Of a stretch of 20,730 nucleotides of DNA, positions 1-6,427 are shown piece after piece. Location: positions 1 through 20,730 of the forward strand of contig DGSK01000035.1 of assembly GCA_002393955.1 (NCBI GenBank), written 5' to 3'. The stretch is from Lachnospiraceae bacterium UBA4364. GTDB taxonomy: Bacteria; Bacillota; Clostridia; Lachnospirales; Lachnospiraceae. Position 1 is the first letter of the stretch; every line of letters starts with the position of its first letter. The position numbers and the translations under genes were made by a program. The notes under the pieces were generated by a model. The model worked only from the letters and a program-made list of their open reading frames with translations, was not told where the DNA came from and did no database searches.

Positions 1-30
1 TTCCACAGACTATATGTGGGAAGTTTTAAT
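1..30. repeat. End motif shared with the other edge of the window
   Basis: The first bases, just past the stop of the TetR gene, contain GTGGGAAGTTTTA at 16-28. The exact reverse complement of this 13-mer lies at 20672-20684, and a longer imperfect copy (15 of 17 bases, differing by two transitions) lies in the same orientation at 20639-20655. TTCCACA (1-7) can also pair with TGTGGGA (15-21) as a small hairpin. The role is unknown. It could be the end of an insertion sequence or another dispersed repeat cut by the window edge. A terminator for the TetR gene is less likely because no clear T-run follows on the minus strand. Confidence 0.35.
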
Positions 31-58
31 ACCCTTCTTGTACTTCTGTTATATCACT

Positions 59-664
59 TTATTCCCTGTAGATCACTTTCTTCATTGCTTCCATATGCTT
101 CTTTACCTGTGAAAGATATTCTTCCTTTGAGAAACTTCCGGAATGATATCCATTCATCAGCAATGCATCCATGGTATAGTCCAGCATATCGGTAAGCAGG
201 TAATAATCATCATATCTGCGCAGCGCCCTGTAATCAGCCTTAAGCAAAAGCTCCTGCATCATATCGTTATAACGGTCCCTGACATCTGCTATATCATCCT
301 CGACATCAGGATCCTCTTCCCTTAATACCTCACATATGAACAGCGGCATATATGGATATTTATCGATCATCCGCATCTTGCAGACCTCGAACTTGATCCT
401 TACATCAAAGTAGTCCTCGCCATCCTCTATGCTGCACATTGAAAGCTCAAGCATCGCATATTTAAGAGCATATGCCGCCACAAATGAATAAAGTCCTGCC
501 TTGGTATCGAAATAATGGAACCACAGTCCCTTGCTCACACCGGATGCTTTTACCATATCATCCGTACTTGCATGTCTGTAGCCGCACAGTGCAAATATCT
601 GCATTGCGCCGTTGATCATGGTATCCTGCTTTTCCTTTTTCAGTGTGTAGAACTTATCGTTCAT
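59..664 (-). CDS. TetR/AcrR-family transcriptional regulator
   Basis: This encodes a 201-residue protein with the size and layout of a TetR repressor: an N-terminal helix-turn-helix and a helical ligand-binding, dimerising C-terminal part. The recognition region (about residues 32-59) contains ASTDDMVKASGVSKG followed by the LWFHYFDTKAGLY segment typical of the family. The open frame extends upstream to 700, but I chose the ATG at 664 because GGGGGAAGG lies just before it and the family normally starts about 10-15 residues before the first helix. It is divergent from the acidic membrane protein gene at 865, which is a possible target along with its own promoter. The ligand cannot be read from sequence. 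The family is confident; the regulon is unknown. Confidence 0.88.
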   Translation of the reverse strand: MNDKFYTLKKEKQDTMINGAMQIFALCGYRHASTDDMVKASGVSKGLWFHYFDTKAGLYSFVAAYALKYAMLELSMCSIEDGEDYFDVRIKFEVCKMRMIDKYPYMPLFICEVLREEDPDVEDDIADVRDRYNDMMQELLLKADYRALRRYDDYYLLTDMLDYTMDALLMNGYHSGSFSKEEYLSQVKKHMEAMKKVIYRE

Positions 665-712
665 ACCTTCCCCCGCTTCAGCCTGGCAAAATACACCCAA
701 TTTATCTGCAAA

Positions 713-740
713 TTCTGATATATATTAACATAACTCAGAA
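713..740. promoter_or_regulatory. Inverted repeat in the TetR divergent region, possible operator
   Basis: TTCTGA (713-718) and TCAGAA (735-740) form a perfect 6-bp inverted repeat around an AT-rich 16-bp centre, about 50 bp upstream of the TetR start. TetR proteins often bind dyads of this overall size next to their own gene. The arms are short and the AT-rich setting makes a chance match possible. Confidence 0.25.
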
Positions 741-833
741 AACAATTAAAGTATATCGTGATAAAAAACCTTTTATTTTTTCATTTTTTATATTAGAATA
801 TATAAGTGTTATTTATGAATAATTTTAATCTAA

Positions 834-856
834 TATAATCCTATAAATGAAAGGAG
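834..856 (+). promoter_or_regulatory. Possible -10 box and the Shine-Dalgarno that sets the start at 865
   Basis: A perfect TATAAT sits at 834-839 in a very AT-rich stretch. I see no good -35 at standard spacing, so this is only a candidate, and it would give a very short leader. AAAGGAG at about 850-856 is well spaced for the ATG at 865 and argues against the in-frame ATG at 847. Confidence 0.35.
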
Positions 857-864
857 TTTTGACC

Positions 865-1167
865 ATGTCAAAAAAGACCAAAAAAGTATTATTATTTTTC
901 GTTATCGCAGGACTTGTTGCCGGTATCGCCGCAGCCGTCATCTATTTCCTTAACAAGAAGTCAAAAGACAGTGCACTTGATGATCTTGATGATTTCGATG
1001 ATCTGGATGATTTTGATGATGTTGTTTCCCGTGACTATGTAAACCTCGACTCCACGTCTGAGGAAAGCGAAGATGAGGACAATAATGATGATACCGCTGA
1101 AGCAGAGGCTGACGATGATATAGATTCTGCTGAAGGCGCAACACAGGAAGAGTTCTTCAACGACTGA
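865..1167 (+). CDS. Acidic single-span membrane microprotein (unknown function)
   Basis: I do not recognise a family. The 100-residue product begins with a basic stretch (SKKTKK), has one hydrophobic helix (about residues 8-29) flanked by a second basic patch (NKKSK), and then a strongly acidic, probably disordered tail. Residues 38-52 are five xDD triplets (LDDLDDFDDLDDFDD). The rest is rich in E, D, S and T and ends in EEFFND. Basic residues on both sides of the helix leave the topology open. The start at 865 is set by AAAGGAG just upstream; the frame could open at 847 but without a ribosome site. It stands alone, divergent from the TetR gene, and is followed by a bidirectional terminator. 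It is probably real, given the ribosome site, terminator and coherent composition. Confidence 0.72.
   Translation: MSKKTKKVLLFFVIAGLVAGIAAAVIYFLNKKSKDSALDDLDDFDDLDDFDDVVSRDYVNLDSTSEESEDEDNNDDTAEAEADDDIDSAEGATQEEFFND
976..1020 (+). repeat. xDD-encoding triplet-period repeat
   Basis: Fifteen codons encode five tandem Leu/Phe-Asp-Asp units. GATGAT recurs every nine bases with CTT, TTC, CTG or TTT between. This is a low-complexity coding repeat within the acidic membrane microprotein gene. Confidence 0.7.
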
Positions 1168-1200
1168 TGGCATAACACATTTTCTGACATCAGGAATACT

Positions 1201-1229
1201 AAAAAAACGATCATTCGATCGTTTTTTTT
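1201..1229. terminator. Bidirectional intrinsic terminator
   Basis: ACGATC-ATTC-GATCGT is a perfect six-pair stem with a four-base loop. An A-run (1201-1207) lies on the left and a T-run (1222-1229) on the right, so it can work on both strands. It lies between the convergent ends of the microprotein gene (stop 1167) and the DUF2225 gene (stop 1234). Confidence 0.9.
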
Positions 1230-1233
1230 CTTA

Positions 1234-2118
1234 TCAGCCTTCGCTCTGAATCTTCTCCTTGAGTATGACTATCACTTCCGAAGCATTTTCCTTTTGGAAC
1301 TTTGTAGCCTGGCCGGAGTTGACCACGTCCTGAAGAATCCTGTATGAATCTGCTTCAGCGGTCCCCGATTCAAATCCCAGAATTCCTATCAGATAATCAA
1401 GTGTCGCAGTATTCAATCCCTTATCGCTTCCGGGGCCTGATGCAAATGGCGGAACCTCTTCGGATCTTGCCTTTGCAAACCCTTCTCTGGCATTCTTCAG
1501 GTACTCCATCTCCTGGGTACGGTATAAAGTCATATCCTTCAGCTTATCGCTTTCCGGGATATTCTTCTTTTCCAGGTCATCCTGCATATTACGTAAAAGC
1601 CATGCAGTCTTCATACAGATATAGGCTTTTTCACTGTTCTTGCCATGTCGTACAACAGCATTGAGCAAAGCCATCTTATACCTGGTAAGCGCCTGTTCAT
1701 ATGTGATCACGCTGCCGGAAAGATTTGGATTCGTAAATTTGGTGGAAATATTCTTCCTTATGAGATCCCTGTATGTCTTCGGGAGCGCTCCGTAAAACCT
1801 TGGAAGAACGGCATATCCGCAGCTTGAACAGAGTATGACATCATATTTTGCCACATCAATATGCTCATATATAGGCCTTAAATCCCTGTCCTGCGACAGA
1901 AGCTTTGCCTTTCCTGCCCTGACTATGCGCTGTTTGAATTTATTTCCGCATACAGGGCACTCGAAAGTCTTGTCATAAAGGAAATCCTCTTCCCTAATAA
2001 CGACAGTTTCTTTCTTAGCCTCTTCTTTTTTATTGTCATCCTCTTTCTTGTCCTCAAAGAGGGAAATCCCTTCAAGATTTCCGAATCCAAGATCTCCTAA
2101 TCCGTCAAGTAAGCCCAT
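1234..2118 (-). CDS. DUF2225 zinc-ribbon protein
   Basis: This encodes a 294-residue soluble protein matching the DUF2225 family common in Clostridia. Two paired-cysteine motifs, CPVC (C54, C57) and CSSC (C97, C100), are placed to bind one zinc. They are followed by a helical region (about residues 110-290) of the kind predicted as TPR-like in this family. The N-terminus has a Gly/Leu-rich start and a Lys/Glu-rich segment (residues 22-37). The start ATG is preceded by AGAGGAA. The gene lies 107 bp downstream of glnS on the same strand, with a strong imperfect palindrome (2132-2155) just upstream of its ribosome site. The molecular function of the family is not known to me, and the neighbourhood does not settle it. 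Confidence 0.8.
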   Translation of the reverse strand: MGLLDGLGDLGFGNLEGISLFEDKKEDDNKKEEAKKETVVIREEDFLYDKTFECPVCGNKFKQRIVRAGKAKLLSQDRDLRPIYEHIDVAKYDVILCSSCGYAVLPRFYGALPKTYRDLIRKNISTKFTNPNLSGSVITYEQALTRYKMALLNAVVRHGKNSEKAYICMKTAWLLRNMQDDLEKKNIPESDKLKDMTLYRTQEMEYLKNAREGFAKARSEEVPPFASGPGSDKGLNTATLDYLIGILGFESGTAEADSYRILQDVVNSGQATKFQKENASEVIVILKEKIQSEG

Positions 2119-2131
2119 ATTTCCTCTTTTC

Positions 2132-2155
2132 TGCCGTATTAGCGGCTAAACGGCA
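2132..2155 (-). promoter_or_regulatory. Leader hairpin upstream of the DUF2225 gene
   Basis: TGCCGT-A-TTAGC-G-GCTAA-ACGGCA is a near-perfect 24-bp palindrome with one bulged base. On the minus strand it reads into CGGCAGAAAAGAGGAAATATG, so the hairpin ends only a few bases before the Shine-Dalgarno of the DUF2225 gene. There is no T-run on either side, so it is not a standard terminator. It may be an RNA structure affecting processing or translation, or a protein-binding dyad. Similar hairpin plus ribosome-site leaders occur at 4239 and 12298. Confidence 0.5.
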
Positions 2156-2225
2156 AATTCCTTAAATTGCAGACTTTCAACTGTAAATTACCGATGCAGA
2201 AGCACCCCTCGATATTTGTCGTCGA

Positions 2226-3962
2226 TTATGAAACAGGCAGCTTAAATGAGCTCTTAAGTCCTACTATCCTGTTAAATACCGGTGCACCTTCCTTTGAATC
2301 CCTGAAATCCACTGTGAAGAATCCATTGCGCACAAACTGGAACGATTCAAAAGCCTTAGCCTCTTTAAGCGACGGTTCAAGATAACAGTCCTTAAGTACC
2401 GTAAGTGAATTCTCGTTTATGTTCATCTTTCCGGTCTCTTCATCATAGACTTCCTTGCCCTCTTCAATAAGGCTCTCATAAAGCCTTACCGTAGCATTAA
2501 AGGCTGTAGATGCATTCACCCAGTGAATGGTGCCCTTGACTTTGCGCTCCACTTCGCGTCCGTCCTGTTTTGTCTCGGGATCATATGTACAATGAACCGC
2601 AGTGATATTACCATTCTCATCCTTGTCACAGCCGATGCATTTTACAAAGTATGCATTCATGAGACGGACTTCATTTCCGGGGAAAAGCCTGTAGTATTTC
2701 TTGGGAGGTTCTTCCATGAAATCATTTCTTTCAATGTATAGTTCACGTCCGAAAGGAAGCTCCCTGGTGCCTAACGACTCATTCTCAGGATTATTGACTG
2801 CAGTAAGCATCTCAGTCTGACCCTCGGGATAATTATCGATTATGAGCTTAACAGGATCAAGTATTGCCATCACCCTTGGTCTGGAAAGCTTTAAATCTTC
2901 CCTTACACAGTATTCAAGCATCGCCATATCTGAAGAGGAGTTTGCCTTGCTCACACCTGAAAGCTCCACAAACCGCCTGATAGACTCGGGAGTATAGCCT
3001 CTGCGCCTGAGCGCCGCAACAGATACAAGTCTCGGATCATCCCATCCATCCACTACGCCATCCTCAACCAGCTTCTTTATGTAACGCTTTCCGGTGACTA
3101 CTCCGGTCAGATACATCTTGGCAAATTCTATCTGCCTGGGAGGATGGGGATACTCAAGCTCCTGAACCACCCAGTTATACAAAGGCCTGTGATCCTCGAA
3201 TTCAAGGGTACATATTGAATGAGTGATCCCTTCTATCGCATCCTCTATGGGATGTGCGAAATCATACATGGGATAGATGCACCATTTATCACCGGTATTG
3301 TGATGTGTCATATGTGCCACCCTGTATATAACGGGATCACGCATATTGATGTTCGGGCTGGACATATCGATCCTTGCTCTGAGCACAAGGCTTCCGTCCG
3401 CATGTTTTCCATCCTTCATCTCTTCAAAGAGACGGAGATTATCCTCTACGCTTCTGTCCCTGTTCGGATCGTTTTTGCCGGCTTCCGTGAGCGTTCCCCT
3501 GTACTCCTTTATTTCATCTGCAGAAAGCTCTGAAACATAAGCCTTGCCCTTTTTTATAAGCTTTACAGCAGCCTCATACATCTGATCAAAATAGTCGGAA
3601 GCAAAGAAAAGCCTGTCTTCCCAGTCAGCCCCCAGCCACTTGATATCTTCCTTTATGGCTTCTACGAATTCCGGCTTTTCCTTGATGGGGTTCGTATCAT
3701 CGAAACGCATGTTGAACTTACCGCCGTATTCCTTAGCCAGGCCGTAATTTAAGATTATGGACTTTGCATGTCCGATATGAAGGTAGCCGTTGGGTTCAGG
3801 CGGAAACCTGGTATGTACGGTATCATAAACGCCCTCTGCCAGATCCTTATCTATCTCCACTTCAATAAAATTCCGGGATTTTTTTTCTGATTTAGTTTCT
3901 GATTCAGCCTGTGATTCAGCCCGTGATTTAGCTTCTTCGCTGTTAATGATCTCTTCTGCCAT
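2226..3962 (-). CDS. glnS: Glutaminyl-tRNA synthetase (class I)
   Basis: This enzyme charges tRNA-Gln with glutamine directly. The 578-residue length fits the family. Residues 53-65 carry RFPPEPNGYLHIGH, the class I HIGH motif (62-65) in its GlnRS/GluRS form. The Rossmann core continues with RFDDTNP (86-92), and the segment DGWDDPRL...ALRRRGYTPESIR (about 305-328) is diagnostic of GlnRS. The KMSKS loop is unusual: where GlnRS normally has MSKR, this protein has VVTGKR (288-293). The C-terminal anticodon-binding beta-barrels are present to the end. The first 32 residues are a charged low-complexity extension encoded by a 12-bp tandem repeat. The start ATG has AGAGGA about 10 bases upstream. 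Many Firmicutes lack GlnRS and use GatCAB, so this gene is a lineage marker. Confidence 0.97.
   Translation of the reverse strand: MAEEIINSEEAKSRAESQAESETKSEKKSRNFIEVEIDKDLAEGVYDTVHTRFPPEPNGYLHIGHAKSIILNYGLAKEYGGKFNMRFDDTNPIKEKPEFVEAIKEDIKWLGADWEDRLFFASDYFDQMYEAAVKLIKKGKAYVSELSADEIKEYRGTLTEAGKNDPNRDRSVEDNLRLFEEMKDGKHADGSLVLRARIDMSSPNINMRDPVIYRVAHMTHHNTGDKWCIYPMYDFAHPIEDAIEGITHSICTLEFEDHRPLYNWVVQELEYPHPPRQIEFAKMYLTGVVTGKRYIKKLVEDGVVDGWDDPRLVSVAALRRRGYTPESIRRFVELSGVSKANSSSDMAMLEYCVREDLKLSRPRVMAILDPVKLIIDNYPEGQTEMLTAVNNPENESLGTRELPFGRELYIERNDFMEEPPKKYYRLFPGNEVRLMNAYFVKCIGCDKDENGNITAVHCTYDPETKQDGREVERKVKGTIHWVNASTAFNATVRLYESLIEEGKEVYDEETGKMNINENSLTVLKDCYLEPSLKEAKAFESFQFVRNGFFTVDFRDSKEGAPVFNRIVGLKSSFKLPVS
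3889..3936 (-). repeat. 12-bp tandem repeat in the 5' end of glnS
   Basis: Four consecutive 12-bp units of the form GATTYAGYYYST run from 3889 to 3936. In frame on the minus strand they encode the four-residue series AKSR, AESQ, AESE, TKSE near the N-terminus of GlnRS. Because the unit is four codons, gain or loss of copies keeps the frame. Confidence 0.8.
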
Positions 3963-4051
3963 GATTTCTGTGTCCTCTGATGAATTAAATTATTACTGAT
4001 ACGGTATGTTACGGTCTGCTTTTTGCTTTCATCACCGCAATCTGCCTGAAT

Positions 4052-4080
4052 ATATTATCATAAAGAGAGTCTTTTTTCCA
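4052..4080 (-). promoter_or_regulatory. Candidate sigma-A promoter for glnS
   Basis: Reading on the minus strand, TGGAAA (4080-4075) and TAATAT (4057-4052) are separated by 17 bases. Each box matches four of six consensus bases. The predicted leader to the glnS start is about 80 bases. An overlapping TATGAT is a better -10 box but lacks a partner at proper spacing. Confidence 0.35.
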
Positions 4081-4238
4081 CTATGTGTAAGCTGTTGGAT
4101 AAAAAATAATACAAAAAACAGCTGTTTTCTGTTATGCTATCCATTGTGTGTCTGACATCAGGTATGGAATTCCTTATTGTGAATATGATCAATACTGTAT
4201 AGCCAGATGAACACATTTGCGCTAAACATCTATGCAGC

Positions 4239-4265
4239 GCCGCATAAAACACGGCAGAAAGGAAG
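4239..4265 (+). promoter_or_regulatory. Leader hairpin and ribosome-binding site of the hflK-like gene
   Basis: GCCG (4239-4242) can pair with CGGC (4252-4255) across a nine-base loop. It is immediately followed by AGAAAGGAAG, which is spaced correctly for the ATG at 4270. The block CGGCAGAAAGG is identical to the one before the DUF308-like gene (12309-12319) and similar to the DUF2225 leader. This ribosome site decides the start over the upstream in-frame ATG at 4207. Confidence 0.5.
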
Positions 4266-4269
4266 AAAA

Positions 4270-5310
4270 ATGAAAAAAAGCAAGATTGCCGCAATCATAA
4301 TTGCTGCGATAGCCTGCTTACTGGTGGCTATAACCTGTCTTTCAGGCATTTATACCATTACAGAATCACAGCAGGGCGTCGTATGCACTTTCGGACAGCC
4401 CACCGGAATAGCTACACCGGGGCTTCATTTTCGAATCCCCTTTGTACAGGAAGTGATCAAGGTAGACACTACGATCAAGGGTTTTGATGTAGGCTATACT
4501 ACACAGGATGTCTACAATGATGACGGTGAATCAACTCCGGAATATACTTCTAATGCCGATTCCATGATGATCACGTCGGATTATAATTTTATAACCGTTG
4601 ATTTCTACGTGGAATACCGTGTTACAGATCCCACAAAAGCAATATTTGCCTCGGAGGATCCTGAACTGATACTCAAAAATATCGTTCAGAACAGTGTGCG
4701 TACCACCATCGGTTCCTATACCGTCGATTCCGTGCTTACTACCGGAAAGAATGAGATACAGTCAAATATTTTTACCATGATAACCGAAAAGCTCGACACT
4801 TATGACCTGGGAATACAGCTGGTATCAATAAGTATGCAGGATGCCGAACCTCCCACAGTAGAGATTTCCGAAGCTTTCAAGGCCGTTGAAACCGCAAAGC
4901 AGGGAAAAGAAACAGCCGTTAATAACGCAAACAAATACCGCAACGAACAGATCCCTGCAGCAAACGCAGAAGCCGACAGGATCATCCAGGAAGCCGAAGC
5001 AACAAAGCAGGAACGCATAAACGAAGCTAACGGACAGGTTGCAAGATTCCTTGCCGAATATGATGAATATGTAAAATTCCCCGAGATGACCAAGCAGCGT
5101 ATGTTCTATGAAGCAATGGAGTCCGTACTGCCCGGCATGAAGATTGTCATAGAATCTTCTGACGGAGATGTGCAGACTATACTGCCGCTCGACAGTTTCT
5201 CTGATCCAGACAGCAATGCCAGCAACGGCGGAACCATAAATAACAGCAGCAGTGATACTGACAGCAGTCTGCCGCAGACGATCGACGAGCTTATGGAAAT
5301 GGAGGACTAA
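4270..5310 (+). CDS. hflK: HflK-like SPFH/prohibitin-domain membrane protein
   Basis: The 346-residue protein has an N-terminal membrane anchor (about residues 5-29), an SPFH/Band 7 domain (about 30-205, with QQGVVCTFGQPTG and PGLHFRIPF near its start), and an Ala/Glu-rich coiled coil (about 200-265). A Ser/Asn/Asp-rich disordered tail follows. In well-studied bacteria HflK and HflC form a large membrane complex that surrounds the FtsH protease and limits its activity; that role is inferred here from family and pairing. The start at 4270 follows AGAAAGGAAG. The next gene, a second SPFH protein, begins five bases after this stop. The assignment as HflK rather than HflC rests on gene order and the acidic C-terminal tail. 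A general stomatin-like role is the main alternative. Confidence 0.85.
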   Translation: MKKSKIAAIIIAAIACLLVAITCLSGIYTITESQQGVVCTFGQPTGIATPGLHFRIPFVQEVIKVDTTIKGFDVGYTTQDVYNDDGESTPEYTSNADSMMITSDYNFITVDFYVEYRVTDPTKAIFASEDPELILKNIVQNSVRTTIGSYTVDSVLTTGKNEIQSNIFTMITEKLDTYDLGIQLVSISMQDAEPPTVEISEAFKAVETAKQGKETAVNNANKYRNEQIPAANAEADRIIQEAEATKQERINEANGQVARFLAEYDEYVKFPEMTKQRMFYEAMESVLPGMKIVIESSDGDVQTILPLDSFSDPDSNASNGGTINNSSSDTDSSLPQTIDELMEMED

Positions 5311-5315
5311 AGATA

Positions 5316-6341
5316 ATGGATAACGGAAAAAAATCGGATAAAGTTGAAAAAGTAAAAGATGCAAACGCAGCAGCGGCAGGCATCATCAGAAAAATTGTGA
5401 TCGCAATTGTATGCATAGTATTGTTGGTAGTACTCAAGTCATCCATAGTAGTGACTTTCCCCGATGAGTACCAGCTTATCAGAAGATTCGGAGAGGTCGT
5501 AAAGGTCACCACCGAGCCGGGATTAAGCTTCAAGGTGCCGATCATAGACAGTGCTACTCCCCTGCCCAACGAAATGCTGATATACGACCTGCCGGAATCG
5601 GATGTCATCACATCCGACAAAAAGACAATGATTGTGGATTCATATGTACTTTGGCATATAACGGACCCATTGCTCTTTGTTCAGTCCCTTAACGGCTCCA
5701 CCAGAAATGCTGAAGCCAGGATAAATACCACGGTCTACAATGCAACAAAAGTGGTCATTTCATCCATGACGCAGAACGAAGTAATACAGTCCCGTGACGG
5801 CAAGCTTGATATCACCCTGGCTGAACCCAGCGACGAAGAAAGCGTATCTTCAAATGACATAGAAGTGGATGCTCCCGAGACAGTAGAGATCAAATCCCTT
5901 ACAGAACTCATCATGGCACAGATTGATTCCAAGGAAACACAGTACGGCATCGTAATAGATACTGTAGATGTAAAGAAGCTTGACCTTCCCGAATCCAACA
6001 AGGAAGCCGTATATACCAGAATGATATCCGAAAGGGAAAATATCGCTGCACAGTATACTGCCGAAGGCCAGGAAGAAGCCCAGATGATAATCAACACCAC
6101 AGACAGGGAGACTTCCATACTTAAGTCAACTGCATCAGCCCAGGCAGAAATACTCATTGCTGAGGGCGAAGCCGAATACATGAACATCCTTTCAGATGCA
6201 TATTCGGATCCTGAAAAAGCTGAGTTCTACGCTTTTGTAAGGTCACTGGATGCATTAAAGGCTTCCATGAAAGGAAGCAAAGACAAGACCGTGATCCTGA
6301 GCGCTGACTCACCCATTGCAAGGATATTCTACGGTCAGTGA
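5316..6341 (+). CDS. hflC: HflC-like SPFH/prohibitin-domain membrane protein
   Basis: This 341-residue second SPFH protein is the likely partner of the HflK-like protein encoded just upstream. It has a charged N-terminus, one membrane span (about residues 24-46), and the Band 7 domain with EYQLIRRFGEV (51-61) and PGLSFKVP (68-75). A helical Ala/Glu-rich stretch (about 240-290) follows, then a C-terminal FYAFVRSLDALKAS segment (304-317) like that of HflC. Residues about 168-195 are a negatively charged insert (LAEPSDEESVSSND and on) in the middle of the SPFH domain. Its ribosome site (GGAGG, 5301-5305) lies in the last codons of the upstream gene, so translation is probably coupled. A terminator follows. 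No ftsH gene is in the window. Confidence 0.85.
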   Translation: MDNGKKSDKVEKVKDANAAAAGIIRKIVIAIVCIVLLVVLKSSIVVTFPDEYQLIRRFGEVVKVTTEPGLSFKVPIIDSATPLPNEMLIYDLPESDVITSDKKTMIVDSYVLWHITDPLLFVQSLNGSTRNAEARINTTVYNATKVVISSMTQNEVIQSRDGKLDITLAEPSDEESVSSNDIEVDAPETVEIKSLTELIMAQIDSKETQYGIVIDTVDVKKLDLPESNKEAVYTRMISERENIAAQYTAEGQEEAQMIINTTDRETSILKSTASAQAEILIAEGEAEYMNILSDAYSDPEKAEFYAFVRSLDALKASMKGSKDKTVILSADSPIARIFYGQ

Positions 6342-6368
6342 TACCATAGATCGATAAATTAATTATTC

Positions 6369-6402
6369 AAAAGCCCCGCCGTGAAGGCGGGACTTTTCTT
6401 TT
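6369..6402. terminator. Bidirectional intrinsic terminator after hflC
   Basis: AAAAGCCCCGCC (6369-6380) pairs with GGCGGGACTTTT (6386-6397), with a five-base loop and one C-A mismatch. It is followed by CTTTTT on the plus strand, with A-rich sequence on the other side. It separates the hflC stop (6341) from the mnmG stop (6428). Confidence 0.9.
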
Positions 6403-6427
6403 TGATCATTCTATTTATGCCATCAAC

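Larger units (their letters stand above)
3963..4269. other. Divergent intergenic region between glnS and the hflK-like gene
   Basis: This gene-free stretch of 307 bases holds the 5' regions of two divergent transcripts. Next to glnS are two adjacent 10-bp direct repeats (ACGGTATGTT, ACGGTCTGCT at 4001-4020). A 14-bp perfect palindrome, AAAACAGCTGTTTT, is at 4115-4128, and AGCTGTT at 4090-4096 could pair with its left half. For the plus-strand gene, TTATTG (4174-4179) and TGTATA (4196-4201), 16 bases apart, form only a weak candidate promoter. The ATG at 4207 is in frame with the hflK-like gene but has no ribosome site and is judged to lie in the untranslated leader. I see no T-box or other known riboswitch. 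Confidence 0.5.

Noticed and set aside
665..700. Longer TetR start at 700
   Set aside because: There is no ribosome site there, and GGGGGAAGG precedes the ATG at 664.
1183..1194. TCTGACATCAGG occurring both here and at 4151-4162
   Set aside because: One shared 12-mer in about 2 kb of intergenic sequence is not far from chance, and one copy lies downstream of a gene. I could not support it as an operator.
3963..4060. T-box riboswitch in front of glnS
   Set aside because: The leader is only about 80-100 bases and contains neither a recognisable T-box sequence nor a terminator/antiterminator pair.
4207..4269. In-frame N-terminal extension of the hflK-like gene starting at ATG 4207
   Set aside because: No ribosome site precedes 4207, while AGAAAGGAAG stands just before 4270 and the protein then starts with a normal Lys-rich anchor. 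The stretch instead matches the leader of the DUF308-like gene.
4825..5364. Long antisense frames inside the hflK, hflC and lon genes (for example 4825-5364, 5735-6187, 14670-15314)
   Set aside because: They lie fully opposite well-supported genes, have no ribosome sites or recognisable domains, and show shadow-like composition.
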